In this document: piece by piece, positions 1 through 6,754 of the stretch
Position numbering within the stretch: the stretch's first letter is position 1
Layout: each line of letters begins with the position of its first letter
From: Clostridia bacterium
GTDB lineage: Bacteria > Bacillota > Clostridia > TANB77 > CAG-508
Length of the DNA stretch: 38,295 nt
Assembly: GCA_900752335.1 (NCBI GenBank)
Contig: CAADUZ010000042.1
Coordinates: 1-38,295, forward strand
Reading direction: 5' to 3'
The notes under the pieces: model-generated
Databases searched by the model: none
Seen by the model: the letters and a program-made list of their open reading frames with translations, nothing else
Told to the model about the DNA's origin: nothing
Made by a program: the position numbers and the translations under genes

Positions 1-67
1 AATTAAGAGCAAGCTAAAAGGAATGTCTCCTGTTCAATACAGAAAACATTCCATGTTAGTAGCCTAA
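1..67 (+). CDS. IS3-family transposase, C-terminal end only (partial at window edge)
   Basis: Reading from base 2, the open frame gives IKSKLKGMSPVQYRKHS plus four residues and a TAA at 65-67. The K-L-K-G-M-S-P-V-Q-Y-R string is the characteristic C-terminus of the IS3-family (IS150-type) OrfB integrase, which ends the DDE catalytic domain and carries out element transposition. Only the last 21 codons lie in the window, so I cannot tell whether the element is intact. The terminal inverted repeat lies a few bases downstream, as expected for the right end of such an element. Confidence 0.75.
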   Translation, partial: IKSKLKGMSPVQYRKHSMLVA

Positions 68-74
68 TTTATAC

Positions 75-99
75 TGTCTAACTTTTGGGGTTCAGTACA
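75..99. mobile_element. right terminal inverted repeat of an IS3/IS150-type element
   Basis: Read on the minus strand, this 25-bp stretch starts TGTACTGAACCCCAAAAGTT and ends with a TAGACA block, the usual form of IS150-group ends that begin with TG. It lies 7 bp after the transposase stop codon. The left end and any target-site duplication are outside the window. Confidence 0.7.
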
Positions 100-150
100 A
101 TTTGTGGATAACTTTTTTATGCTTTATATATTCTAAACAATGCATTTCTA

Positions 151-159
151 TGGTATAAT
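151..159 (+). promoter_or_regulatory. extended -10 promoter of mnmA
   Basis: TGGTATAAT is an extended -10 element (TGn plus a perfect TATAAT at 154-159). The -35 position 17 bp upstream is weak (TTCTAA at 131-136). Transcription would start about 30 bp before the mnmA start codon. Confidence 0.6.
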
Positions 160-197
160 ATACATGTTTAATAATATAAGAAAGGTTGAATATATAA

Positions 198-1298
198 ATG
201 AACAAAAAAGTCTTATTAGGCATGAGCGGTGGTGTGGATAGCTCTGTTGCAGCAATATTATTACAAAAGCAAGGATACGAAGTAGTGGGTGCTACTATGC
301 GTTTATGGGAAGATAAAGATAGTGATAATGTAGAAGCGTCTATTTCTGATGCTAAAAAAGTATGCGAAAGATTAGGCATAGAGCATCATGTGTTTGATTT
401 AAGAGAAGAATTTAAAAAAAGAGTTATAGATAACTTTGTATGTACATATATGTGTGCAAAAACGCCAAATCCATGCGTTGAATGTAATAAATTCATGAAA
501 TTTGCAGAGTTCTATAAATTAGCTAAAAAGCTAGGTTGCGAGTATATTGCAACAGGGCATTATGCAAAATGTTTTTATTCAGAAGAATTCCAAGACTATG
601 TTCTTGCAAAAGCAGATGCGGAAGAAAAAGACCAAAGTTACTTTTTATATGGAATTAATAAAGAAATTTTGTCACATGTAATATTTCCACTTTCTAATTT
701 TAATAACAAAGAAGAAATTAGAAAGATAGCAGAAGAAAATGGATTAGAAGTGGCAAAGAAAAAAGACAGCCAAGAGGTTTGCTTTATACCAGATAATGAT
801 TATATAGGATTTTTAAGAAGAGAGCATGCTAAAGATAACGAAAATGCAATGGATAATATGAAGCTAAAAGAAAATATAATTAACAAAAACGGAAACATAG
901 TTTTAAACAGTGGCAAAATACTTGGAAAACATAATGGTCTTATAAACTACACAGTAGGACAAAGAAAAGGACTTGGCATTTCATACAAAGAGCCTTTATA
1001 TGTATTAAAACTAGATAAAGAGAAGAACGAAGTAGTAGTAGGTACAGAAAATGAGCTATATACAGACACGCTATTTGCAAATGAACTTAATTTTTTGTTA
1101 GACACAGAAAAAATTTCAAGTAATTTAGAGATAGAAGCAAAAATTAGATATAGATCAAAGCCTGCTAAAGCAATTCTTAATATAGAAAATGGTATAGCAA
1201 AAGTAAAATTCTATGAAAAACAGAGAGCAATAACACCAGGACAGTCTGTTGTATTTTATCTAAACAATGTAGTACTAGGTGGAGGAAAGATAACATAA
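198..1298 (+). CDS. mnmA: tRNA-specific 2-thiouridylase MnmA
   Basis: MnmA adenylates and then thiolates U34 in the anticodons of tRNA-Lys, -Glu and -Gln, taking sulfur from a cysteine desulfurase relay; it is cytoplasmic. The N-terminal PP-loop motif SGGVDSSV is at residues 10-17. The catalytic Cys pair is present: C93 in NPCVECN and C195 in SQEVCFIPD. The central and C-terminal beta-barrel domains follow, including the conserved NYTVGQRKGLGI string. The length of 366 aa is normal for the family. The start at 198 has AAAGG about 12 bp upstream, a little far. The gene stands alone behind its own promoter, just downstream of an IS end, so a cotranscribed desulfurase is not visible here. Confidence 0.97.
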   Translation: MNKKVLLGMSGGVDSSVAAILLQKQGYEVVGATMRLWEDKDSDNVEASISDAKKVCERLGIEHHVFDLREEFKKRVIDNFVCTYMCAKTPNPCVECNKFMKFAEFYKLAKKLGCEYIATGHYAKCFYSEEFQDYVLAKADAEEKDQSYFLYGINKEILSHVIFPLSNFNNKEEIRKIAEENGLEVAKKKDSQEVCFIPDNDYIGFLRREHAKDNENAMDNMKLKENIINKNGNIVLNSGKILGKHNGLINYTVGQRKGLGISYKEPLYVLKLDKEKNEVVVGTENELYTDTLFANELNFLLDTEKISSNLEIEAKIRYRSKPAKAILNIENGIAKVKFYEKQRAITPGQSVVFYLNNVVLGGGKIT

Positions 1299-1326
1299 AA
1301 AAACTAAACAAATTTTCGCTAAACTA

Positions 1327-1355
1327 TTGCTTTATTCTTAAAATAATGTTAGAAT
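1327..1355 (+). promoter_or_regulatory. promoter of the 81-aa coiled-coil gene
   Basis: TTGCTT (1327-1332), a 17-bp spacer and TAGAAT (1350-1355). The start codon at 1385 follows about 23 bp after the expected transcription start. Confidence 0.6.
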
Positions 1356-1384
1356 AGTAGGCATAGTAAAGTTGAGGTGATTAT

Positions 1385-1630
1385 ATGTCTAAAGTTAAAG
1401 GTGAACAAGACGAACTTGAAGCATTAATTACACAAATAAACGAACTATTAAATGAAATAAAAAATGAACAAAAAAATATGCAGAAAACTATACAAACGAA
1501 TCATAAAGTAAATATGCAGAAGTTTTCAAAACTAATCGAGTACAATAAAATATTAGACATGACAAATACAGTATTTGAAAAAAGAATTTCAAGCATTGAG
1601 AAGTTACTTTATGAAGTATTCAAAGGCTAA
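1385..1630 (+). CDS. small coiled-coil protein of unknown function
   Basis: This 81-aa protein is charged and helical, with a heptad-like pattern of Leu, Ile and Met through residues 10-75 (for example LEALITQINELLNEIKNEQ). It has no signal peptide, membrane segment or Cys. It is probably cytoplasmic and may form a coiled coil or bind a partner. GAGGTG lies 5 bp before the ATG, supporting the start. It has its own promoter and sits between mnmA and the convergent XRE regulator. I do not recognise the family. Base composition and codon use resemble the neighbours, so it is probably a genuine lineage-specific gene. Confidence 0.7.
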   Translation: MSKVKGEQDELEALITQINELLNEIKNEQKNMQKTIQTNHKVNMQKFSKLIEYNKILDMTNTVFEKRISSIEKLLYEVFKG

Positions 1631-1634
1631 AAAA

Positions 1635-1678
1635 TAAGAGGGGGAAAACTTAATTAATATAAGTTTAGCACCCTCTTA
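1635..1678 (-). terminator. intrinsic terminator of the XRE gene
   Basis: TAAGAGGG (1635-1642) pairs with CCCTCTTA (1671-1678), with a second inner stem (ACTT/AAGT). On the minus strand the hairpin is followed by a T-rich run, so it terminates the leftward gene. On the plus strand only A residues follow, so it does not serve as a classical terminator for the rightward gene. Confidence 0.65.
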
Positions 1679-1693
1679 AAAAAATGGAGAAAG

Positions 1694-2020
1694 TTATTTA
1701 TGTTCATATAATTCTTTTAAAGAATTAGTCATATCGTATACTATGTTATTAACTTCAGGAGGAAGTCCGTTTAATATTTTTACAATTCTATTTGCAGTTG
1801 AAGAATTGCTGGTATTTCCAAATAATATATAATCAGAAGAAACGCCAGTGTTATTGCAAATACTAATTAAGGTATTAAGACTAATCGATTTTTCTCCACG
1901 TTCGACTTGTGACAGAAACACTTCAGAAATATTAATTTTTTCTGAAAAAGCACTTCTACTTAATTTCATGCTTTCACGTATATTTCTAATTCTGCTACCA
2001 ATTTCTAAATTATCTTTCAT
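1694..2020 (-). CDS. XRE-family (Cro/CI-type) HTH transcriptional regulator
   Basis: The protein has 108 aa with an N-terminal helix-turn-helix of the HTH_3 type: residues 7-62 run from IGSRIRNIRESMKLSRSAFS through VFLSQVERGEKSISLNTLIS to SSDYILFG. A short helical tail follows. It probably binds DNA as a dimer and represses nearby or phase-dependent genes. GGAGGTT sits directly upstream of the ATG. It is divergent from the gene at 2295, and two direct repeats lie at that gene's promoter, so it may regulate that gene; this is inference. No prophage genes surround it. Confidence 0.85.
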   Translation of the reverse strand: MKDNLEIGSRIRNIRESMKLSRSAFSEKINISEVFLSQVERGEKSISLNTLISICNNTGVSSDYILFGNTSNSSTANRIVKILNGLPPEVNNIVYDMTNSLKELYEHK

Positions 2021-2170
2021 AATTAACCTCCATTTAAGCTAATTTATAACAAAATATATAATTGACAAACATAATATAACAATAAAGCTATAAAAAGTTT
2101 GTCGAAAAAAGTAAATTTTACAAAAATAATGCTACTAGTATTATATAATTAATTCTGTAGACAACAATAA

Positions 2171-2220
2171 ACAATCAGGGTAATAAAAAAGTATACAACC
2201 AGGGTAAAATATGATATAAA
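2171..2220 (+). promoter_or_regulatory. promoter with direct repeats (possible operator) upstream of 2295 gene
   Basis: The 13-mers ACAATCAGGGTAA (2171-2183) and ACAACCAGGGTAA (2195-2207) differ at one base and start 24 bp apart. The second overlaps a plausible promoter: TATACA (2192-2197), 17-bp spacer, extended -10 TGATATAAA (hexamer 2215-2220). This arrangement suits repression or activation, possibly by the divergent XRE protein. Confidence 0.4.
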
Positions 2221-2294
2221 TATACTAATGAAGAATAAAAGGTAGAAAAATGCAAAAACTAGTACAAAATAAAAGTGTGGAAGGAGAGTTTTTT

Positions 2295-2597
2295 ATGGAA
2301 GATAAAACATTAATGAATAGTTTGGATATGCTTAATAAAATATACAGCATGAGAGAAGAAGAATTAGGAAAATGCAGCAAAGAACTACAAGAAAAATTAA
2401 ACAATGTAACCATGGAAGAAGTACAAAAATTAATAGAGAGTAATATAGGAAGTAACAAGGAAAAAGAAAAAGTTTTAAGTGATTTAGATAAATTAGTAGA
2501 AAATTATGAAATAAAAATGGCAAATTACCAAGAACAAAGCTACAAACAAGGATTTAAAGATGCGTTCGAATTGTTTTTAGAATGTAGTAAAAAATAG
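2295..2597 (+). CDS. small helical protein resembling DUF6809
   Basis: The ATG at 2295 is preceded by AAGGAGAG, giving 100 aa. An in-frame ATG at 2250 lacks a ribosome binding site and would add 15 residues. The product is acidic and almost wholly alpha-helical: it opens with a helix containing IYSMREEELGKCSKELQEK, passes through a charged coiled region, and ends with QGFKDAFELFLECSKK. The G-F-x-x-(A/G)-F-x-L-x-L-E ending resembles the C-terminal helix of the DUF6809 proteins common in clostridia and their phages. No function is known for them. The divergent XRE gene makes a regulator/target pair plausible. The DUF assignment is from memory of the pattern and is uncertain. Confidence 0.65.
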   Translation: MEDKTLMNSLDMLNKIYSMREEELGKCSKELQEKLNNVTMEEVQKLIESNIGSNKEKEKVLSDLDKLVENYEIKMANYQEQSYKQGFKDAFELFLECSKK

Positions 2598-2634
2598 AAA
2601 AATAAATAGCGTAAGATTAAGTTTATTACCAAAG

Positions 2635-2673
2635 AATTAGGCAAAAGAAGCAAAAAATCTTCTGCCTAATTTT
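2635..2673 (+). terminator. intrinsic terminator after the DUF6809-like gene
   Basis: AATTAGGCA (2635-2643) pairs with TGCCTAATT (2663-2671), with an inner GAAG/CTTC stem and a short T run. Confidence 0.75.
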
Positions 2674-2684
2674 CCTCTAAATTA

Positions 2685-2713
2685 TTGCTTTAAATATCTA
2701 TTTAATATATAAT
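2685..2713 (+). promoter_or_regulatory. promoter of murT-gatD
   Basis: TTGCTT (2685-2690), exactly 17 bp, then a perfect TATAAT (2708-2713). The start codon of murT is 39 bp further on. Confidence 0.75.
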
Positions 2714-2751
2714 AGCCTTGAAAAAACTTAAATGGTAAGGGGACAAGTATT

Positions 2752-4131
2752 ATGAAAAAAGGATTTAGATTTTACATAGCCCTATGGGGAGCAAAAGTAG
2801 GAAGCGTTATACTAAAACTATTTAGAAGAAATGCAACATTTTTTCCAGGAAAATTCGCGCTAAAAGTATGTCCAGGTTTTATAGGGAAAATATCAAAACC
2901 AAAAACAATAATTGCAGTAACTGGGACTAACGGAAAAACTACTGTATGTAACATGATAGAAGATATTTTAAGAGATAATAACTATATATTTATAGACAAT
3001 AAATATGGTTCAAATATAGATGCGGGAATAACTACTACTCTAATAAGTGGTGTAAGTTTTATGGGAAAATCTAAAAAAGATTTAGCAGTTTTGGAAGTGG
3101 ACGAAAGAAGTGCACCAAAAGTATATCCATATTTAACCCCAACATATTTAGTATGTACAAATTTATTTAGAGATTCTCTTATGAGGAACGCTCATACAGA
3201 ATTTATTTCGGGAATTCTTACCAAATATATTCCTAAAGAAACTACATTAATATTAAATGGAGATGACTTAATTACAAGCAATATAGCGCCTGAAAATAAA
3301 AGAATATATTTTGGAATAGATAGGCTAGATACTGATATGGATAAATGTGAAAATCTTTCAAGAGATATAATTGCATGTCCAAAATGTAATACAAAATTAG
3401 TATATGATTATGTAAGATATAATCATATTGGAAAAGCACATTGCCCAAAATGCGATTTTAAATCTCCAGAAATAGATTATTTAGCAACTAATTTAGACTT
3501 GAAAAACATGAAATTAACTCTAAAAAATGGAAGTTTAGAAGAGGAATATGATTTAATAAGTGATAATATTATAAACATATATAATATTGTAAATGTAATT
3601 ACAGTGCTAAAACAAATTGGCTTAAGCAAAGAGCAAATAAACGAATCACTAAAAAAGCAAAAAATAGTAGATACTAGATATAGCGAAGAAGTGATTGATG
3701 GTATAAAAGTAATTACACATTTAGCAAAAGGAATGAACCCTATTGCATGTTCTAGAGTATTTGATTATGTAAGAAAATATGAAGGAAATAAGGTAGTAAT
3801 ACTGCTATTAGACGATTTGCATGAAGCGGCAAGTGGAAGTGAAAATATAGCATGGCAATATGATACGGATTATGAGTTTTTAAATGACGATAGCATAAAA
3901 CAAATTATTTTGGCAGGTGTAAGGTATTTAGATGGTTATGTACGATTACAAATGGCAGGCATAGACAAAAACAAAATTTGCTACCAAAGGGACGAAATAT
4001 CAGCATTAGATAAAATTAATTTGAATGGAATAGATACAGTATTTATTTTACATGATTTATATTCAATGGAATTAAAAGATGCTGCTAAAAAGAAAATAGA
4101 AGTTATGATTAGAAATAAAATAGATAAATAA
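2752..4131 (+). CDS. murT: MurT-type lipid II isoglutaminyl synthase subunit (Mur-ligase family)
   Basis: MurT is the ATP-dependent Mur-ligase-like subunit that, with the glutaminase GatD, amidates D-Glu at position 2 of the peptidoglycan stem in lipid II. Visible here are the P-loop GTNGKTT at residues 58-64, the family string TNLFRDSL near 136-143, and a four-Cys zinc ribbon inserted in the central domain (C209, C212, C231, C234), a MurT hallmark. The C-terminal DUF1727 region follows (NPIACSRVFDYVR, then WQYDTDYEFL, which corresponds to the conserved SWIWD-type segment). At 459 aa it has normal length. AGGGGACAAG precedes the ATG. It is followed 11 bp later by gatD, as in staphylococci. 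The C-terminal motifs are more divergent than in Staphylococcus, which fits the unusual partner. Confidence 0.92.
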   Translation: MKKGFRFYIALWGAKVGSVILKLFRRNATFFPGKFALKVCPGFIGKISKPKTIIAVTGTNGKTTVCNMIEDILRDNNYIFIDNKYGSNIDAGITTTLISGVSFMGKSKKDLAVLEVDERSAPKVYPYLTPTYLVCTNLFRDSLMRNAHTEFISGILTKYIPKETTLILNGDDLITSNIAPENKRIYFGIDRLDTDMDKCENLSRDIIACPKCNTKLVYDYVRYNHIGKAHCPKCDFKSPEIDYLATNLDLKNMKLTLKNGSLEEEYDLISDNIINIYNIVNVITVLKQIGLSKEQINESLKKQKIVDTRYSEEVIDGIKVITHLAKGMNPIACSRVFDYVRKYEGNKVVILLLDDLHEAASGSENIAWQYDTDYEFLNDDSIKQIILAGVRYLDGYVRLQMAGIDKNKICYQRDEISALDKINLNGIDTVFILHDLYSMELKDAAKKKIEVMIRNKIDK

Positions 4132-4142
4132 GGAGAATTCAG

Positions 4143-4835
4143 ATGAAAATAGAGATTTTATTTCCAGAGTTTTGCAATTTATATGGAGATATGTTTAATA
4201 TGAAATACTTGAAAAAGTGTTTACCAGAAGCAGAATTTATAGAAACTGCATTGGAAGAAGAACCAACATTTGTAAAAGAAAATGTGAACTTAATATACCT
4301 AGGACCAATGACAGAAAAAACGCAAGAAAAAGTTATTTCAAAACTATTACCATACAAGGAAAGAATAATAGATTTAATAGAGAAAAATACAGTATTTTTA
4401 TTTACAGGAAATGCGGTTGAGGTACTAGGAAAGTACATAGAAAACGAGGATGAAACTAGAATAGAAGGACTTGGAATATTTGACGTATATGCTAAAAGAG
4501 ATATGTTCCATAGGCACAATAGCTTTTTAATAGGAAAATATGAAGATATAGAAGTAATAGGCTTTAAGAGCCAATTTACAATGCTTTATGGAGATAATAC
4601 TAATATGGCATTTCTAGAAGTAGAGAAAGGTATTGGAATAAACAAAGAAAGCAAACTAGAAGGAATAAAGAAAAATAACTTTATTGGAACATATTTAATA
4701 GGGCCACTTTTAATATTAAACCCATTGTTTACTAAAAAAATTTTAGAAATGCTAGGTGTAGAAAGTCGAGTTGCATTAGAAGAAGAAACTATGGCAGCAT
4801 ATGAGGAAAGAATTAAAGAATTTAGAAGGTTATAG
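4143..4835 (+). CDS. gatD: GatD-like amidotransferase subunit lacking the catalytic Cys and His
   Basis: By position and overall pattern this is the GatD partner of MurT: N-terminal LYGDMFNMKYL, then IYLGPMTEKTQ, IEGLGIFDVYAKRD and GTYLIGPLLILNP, 230 aa. Canonical GatD is a class I (triad) glutaminase with a nucleophile in an I-C-G-G elbow and a His in GTYLHGP. Here the elbow reads FLFTGNAVEVLG (residues 85-96), with G89 aligned to the Cys, and the His is I186. The only Cys residues are C11 and C26, both far from the elbow. The family's GGG(S/A) glycine loop is LGPM. The frame is intact, with AAGGAG before the ATG and no sign of decay. It probably acts as a structural partner or regulator of MurT, or MurT uses free ammonia; this is inference. 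Confidence 0.85.
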   Translation: MKIEILFPEFCNLYGDMFNMKYLKKCLPEAEFIETALEEEPTFVKENVNLIYLGPMTEKTQEKVISKLLPYKERIIDLIEKNTVFLFTGNAVEVLGKYIENEDETRIEGLGIFDVYAKRDMFHRHNSFLIGKYEDIEVIGFKSQFTMLYGDNTNMAFLEVEKGIGINKESKLEGIKKNNFIGTYLIGPLLILNPLFTKKILEMLGVESRVALEEETMAAYEERIKEFRRL

Positions 4836-4898
4836 TGGAACTATATTTTACGATGGATAAAATGTAAAATTAAAGTGATTTTAAGCAAAAATAACCCC

Positions 4899-4927
4899 TT
4901 GAAAAATAACGAAAAGTATGATATAAG
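4899..4927 (+). promoter_or_regulatory. promoter of the rlmN-prpC-prkC operon
   Basis: TTGAAA (4899-4904), 17 bp, TATAAG (4922-4927). It lies 28 bp before the rlmN start codon and after a gap with no obvious terminator behind gatD. Confidence 0.6.
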
Positions 4928-4954
4928 TTAGACAAAATTAGCAAATAAATAGGG

Positions 4955-5995
4955 ATGAAAATTACAGTGAAAAATATAAAAGAATATAATTTAGACGAAT
5001 TACAAGAAGAAATGCTTGCAATAGGAGAAAAGAAGTATAGAGCAGAGCAAATTTTTAAATGGCTATATGTAGAAAAGGTAAAAGAATTTGACGAAATGAC
5101 CAATCTATCAATAGAACTTCGCGAAAAACTAAAGCAAGAATACACAATGTGTAATTTTAAAATCTTAAAAAAACAAGAAGCATCAGATGGTACAAAAAAA
5201 TATTTATTTGACGTATTAGATGGAAATGCAATAGAGAGTGTTTTAATGGAATACCACCATGGAAAAACAATATGTGTTTCTTCACAAATAGGGTGCAAAA
5301 TGGGATGCAAATTCTGTGCATCAACAGGCATAAAGTTTATAAGAAGCCTAACTTGTGGAGAAATTGTGGAACAAGTGCTAGCAGTAGAGCAAGATATTGG
5401 AGATAAAATCTCAAATATTGTATTTATGGGAATTGGAGAACCATTTGATAACTACGAAAATGTAATGAAGGCAATAAAGATATTAAATAACCAAAAGGGA
5501 TTAAACATAGGTGCAAGGCATATAAGCATATCAACAAGTGGCTTAGTGCCAATGATATATAAATTTGCAGACGAAGAATTACAATGTACACTATCAATAT
5601 CACTTCATGCAACAAATGACGAAAAACGTAGCCAAATGATGCCAATTAATAATAGATATAACATAGAAGAATTAATGAAAGCATGCAAATATTACATAGA
5701 AAAAACAAATAAAAGAATATCATTTGAATATGCATTAGCAAAGGACAACAATGACAACTTGGCAGATGCAAAAGAGCTAGTAAAATTACTTAAAGGCATG
5801 TTATGCCATGTAAACTTAATTCCAATAAACAAAATAGAAAATGGAAGTTATGTAAAAAGTACAAATGAAAATATAATAAAATTTAGAGATTATTTAAACG
5901 ACAATGGAATTGTAGCAACTATTAGAAGAGAATTAGGTTCTGATATAGATGCTGCATGCGGTCAATTAAGAAGAAAAAGCTTAAAAGAAGAATAA
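4955..5995 (+). CDS. rlmN: 23S rRNA (adenine-2503-C2)/tRNA-A37 methyltransferase RlmN
   Basis: RlmN is a radical-SAM enzyme that methylates C2 of A2503 in 23S rRNA and of A37 in some tRNAs. The 4Fe-4S motif is CKMGCKFCAS (C-x3-C-x2-C). The downstream GEPFDNYENV and SISTSGLVP strings and the C-terminal ACGQLR, which holds the methyl-carrying Cys, are all intact. The length of 346 aa is standard. Start choice is uncertain: the ATG at 4955 has AGGG immediately upstream with almost no spacing, while a GTG at 4967 would leave 12 bp. It opens the housekeeping cluster whose order in Bacillus is rlmN-prpC-prkC-rsgA-rpe; the upstream priA-def-fmt-rsmB genes are replaced here by murT-gatD. Confidence 0.97.
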   Translation: MKITVKNIKEYNLDELQEEMLAIGEKKYRAEQIFKWLYVEKVKEFDEMTNLSIELREKLKQEYTMCNFKILKKQEASDGTKKYLFDVLDGNAIESVLMEYHHGKTICVSSQIGCKMGCKFCASTGIKFIRSLTCGEIVEQVLAVEQDIGDKISNIVFMGIGEPFDNYENVMKAIKILNNQKGLNIGARHISISTSGLVPMIYKFADEELQCTLSISLHATNDEKRSQMMPINNRYNIEELMKACKYYIEKTNKRISFEYALAKDNNDNLADAKELVKLLKGMLCHVNLIPINKIENGSYVKSTNENIIKFRDYLNDNGIVATIRRELGSDIDAACGQLRRKSLKEE

Positions 5996-6015
5996 ATGAA
6001 AGGTAAGGATTAACA

Positions 6016-6738
6016 ATGGTTTTTGCTAAAACAGACATAGGAAAAGCTAGAGATATAAATCAAGACTATTACTATGTTTCAAAAGAAAATTCCATACCTA
6101 GGTTGTACATATTAGCAGACGGCATGGGAGGATATAGAGGAGGAGAAATAGCAAGTAAACTTGCAGTAGAATCTGCTCAAAAATATATCGAGAATAACTT
6201 TAGCGACAATATAAAAGAAAAAGAAGAGATATTAAAGCTAATAGGAAATGCTGTCGAATATGCAAATATGGTAGTATACGAAAAATCAAAAGAAATAAAA
6301 GAATTAGAAGGTATGGGTACTACTTTAGAGGTTTGCTTAATATATAATAATAAGGCATATATAGGACATGTTGGAGATAGCAGAATATATAGGGTAAGAA
6401 AAGAAGTTATACGAAAGCTTACCAAAGACCATAGCTATGTACAAAAACTTGTGGAAGATAAGAAAATAACAAGGGAAGAAGCCAAAATCCACCCTAAAAA
6501 GAATATGCTTACAAAAGCACTTGGCTGCACGCCATATGTTGAGCCAGATTTAAGGGCAAGAAATTTTGAAAAAGGCGATATATTTATAATGTGTTCAGAT
6601 GGATTAACAAACATGGTAGAGGAAAAAAGAATATATGAACTTGTAAAAGAAAACATAAATGAAGCAGCAGACAAATTAATTAGCGAAGCAAATTTGGCTG
6701 GTGGATATGACAATATTACTGTTATTATAATAAATTAA
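6016..6738 (+). CDS. prpC: PP2C-family Ser/Thr protein phosphatase (PrpC/Stp)
   Basis: PrpC is the cytoplasmic Mn/Mg-dependent phosphatase that reverses PrkC phosphorylation of cell-wall and translation targets. The PP2C motifs appear in order: GKARDINQDYY, ADGMGGYRGGE, GDSRIYR, CSDGLTNMV and GGYDNITVIII. All metal-binding Asp positions are therefore kept. The length of 240 aa is typical of the bacterial minimal PP2C. It sits 20 bp after rlmN and 16 bp before prkC, so the phosphatase and kinase are cotranscribed. Confidence 0.96.
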   Translation: MVFAKTDIGKARDINQDYYYVSKENSIPRLYILADGMGGYRGGEIASKLAVESAQKYIENNFSDNIKEKEEILKLIGNAVEYANMVVYEKSKEIKELEGMGTTLEVCLIYNNKAYIGHVGDSRIYRVRKEVIRKLTKDHSYVQKLVEDKKITREEAKIHPKKNMLTKALGCTPYVEPDLRARNFEKGDIFIMCSDGLTNMVEEKRIYELVKENINEAADKLISEANLAGGYDNITVIIIN

Positions 6739-6754
6739 GAGGAGAAGATTTTTT

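Noticed and set aside
4139..4835. Frameshift or pseudogene explanation for the missing GatD active site
   Set aside because: Flanking family motifs continue in one frame on both sides of the altered elbow, with native codon use and a good ribosome binding site, so it looks like substitution rather than a sequence error.
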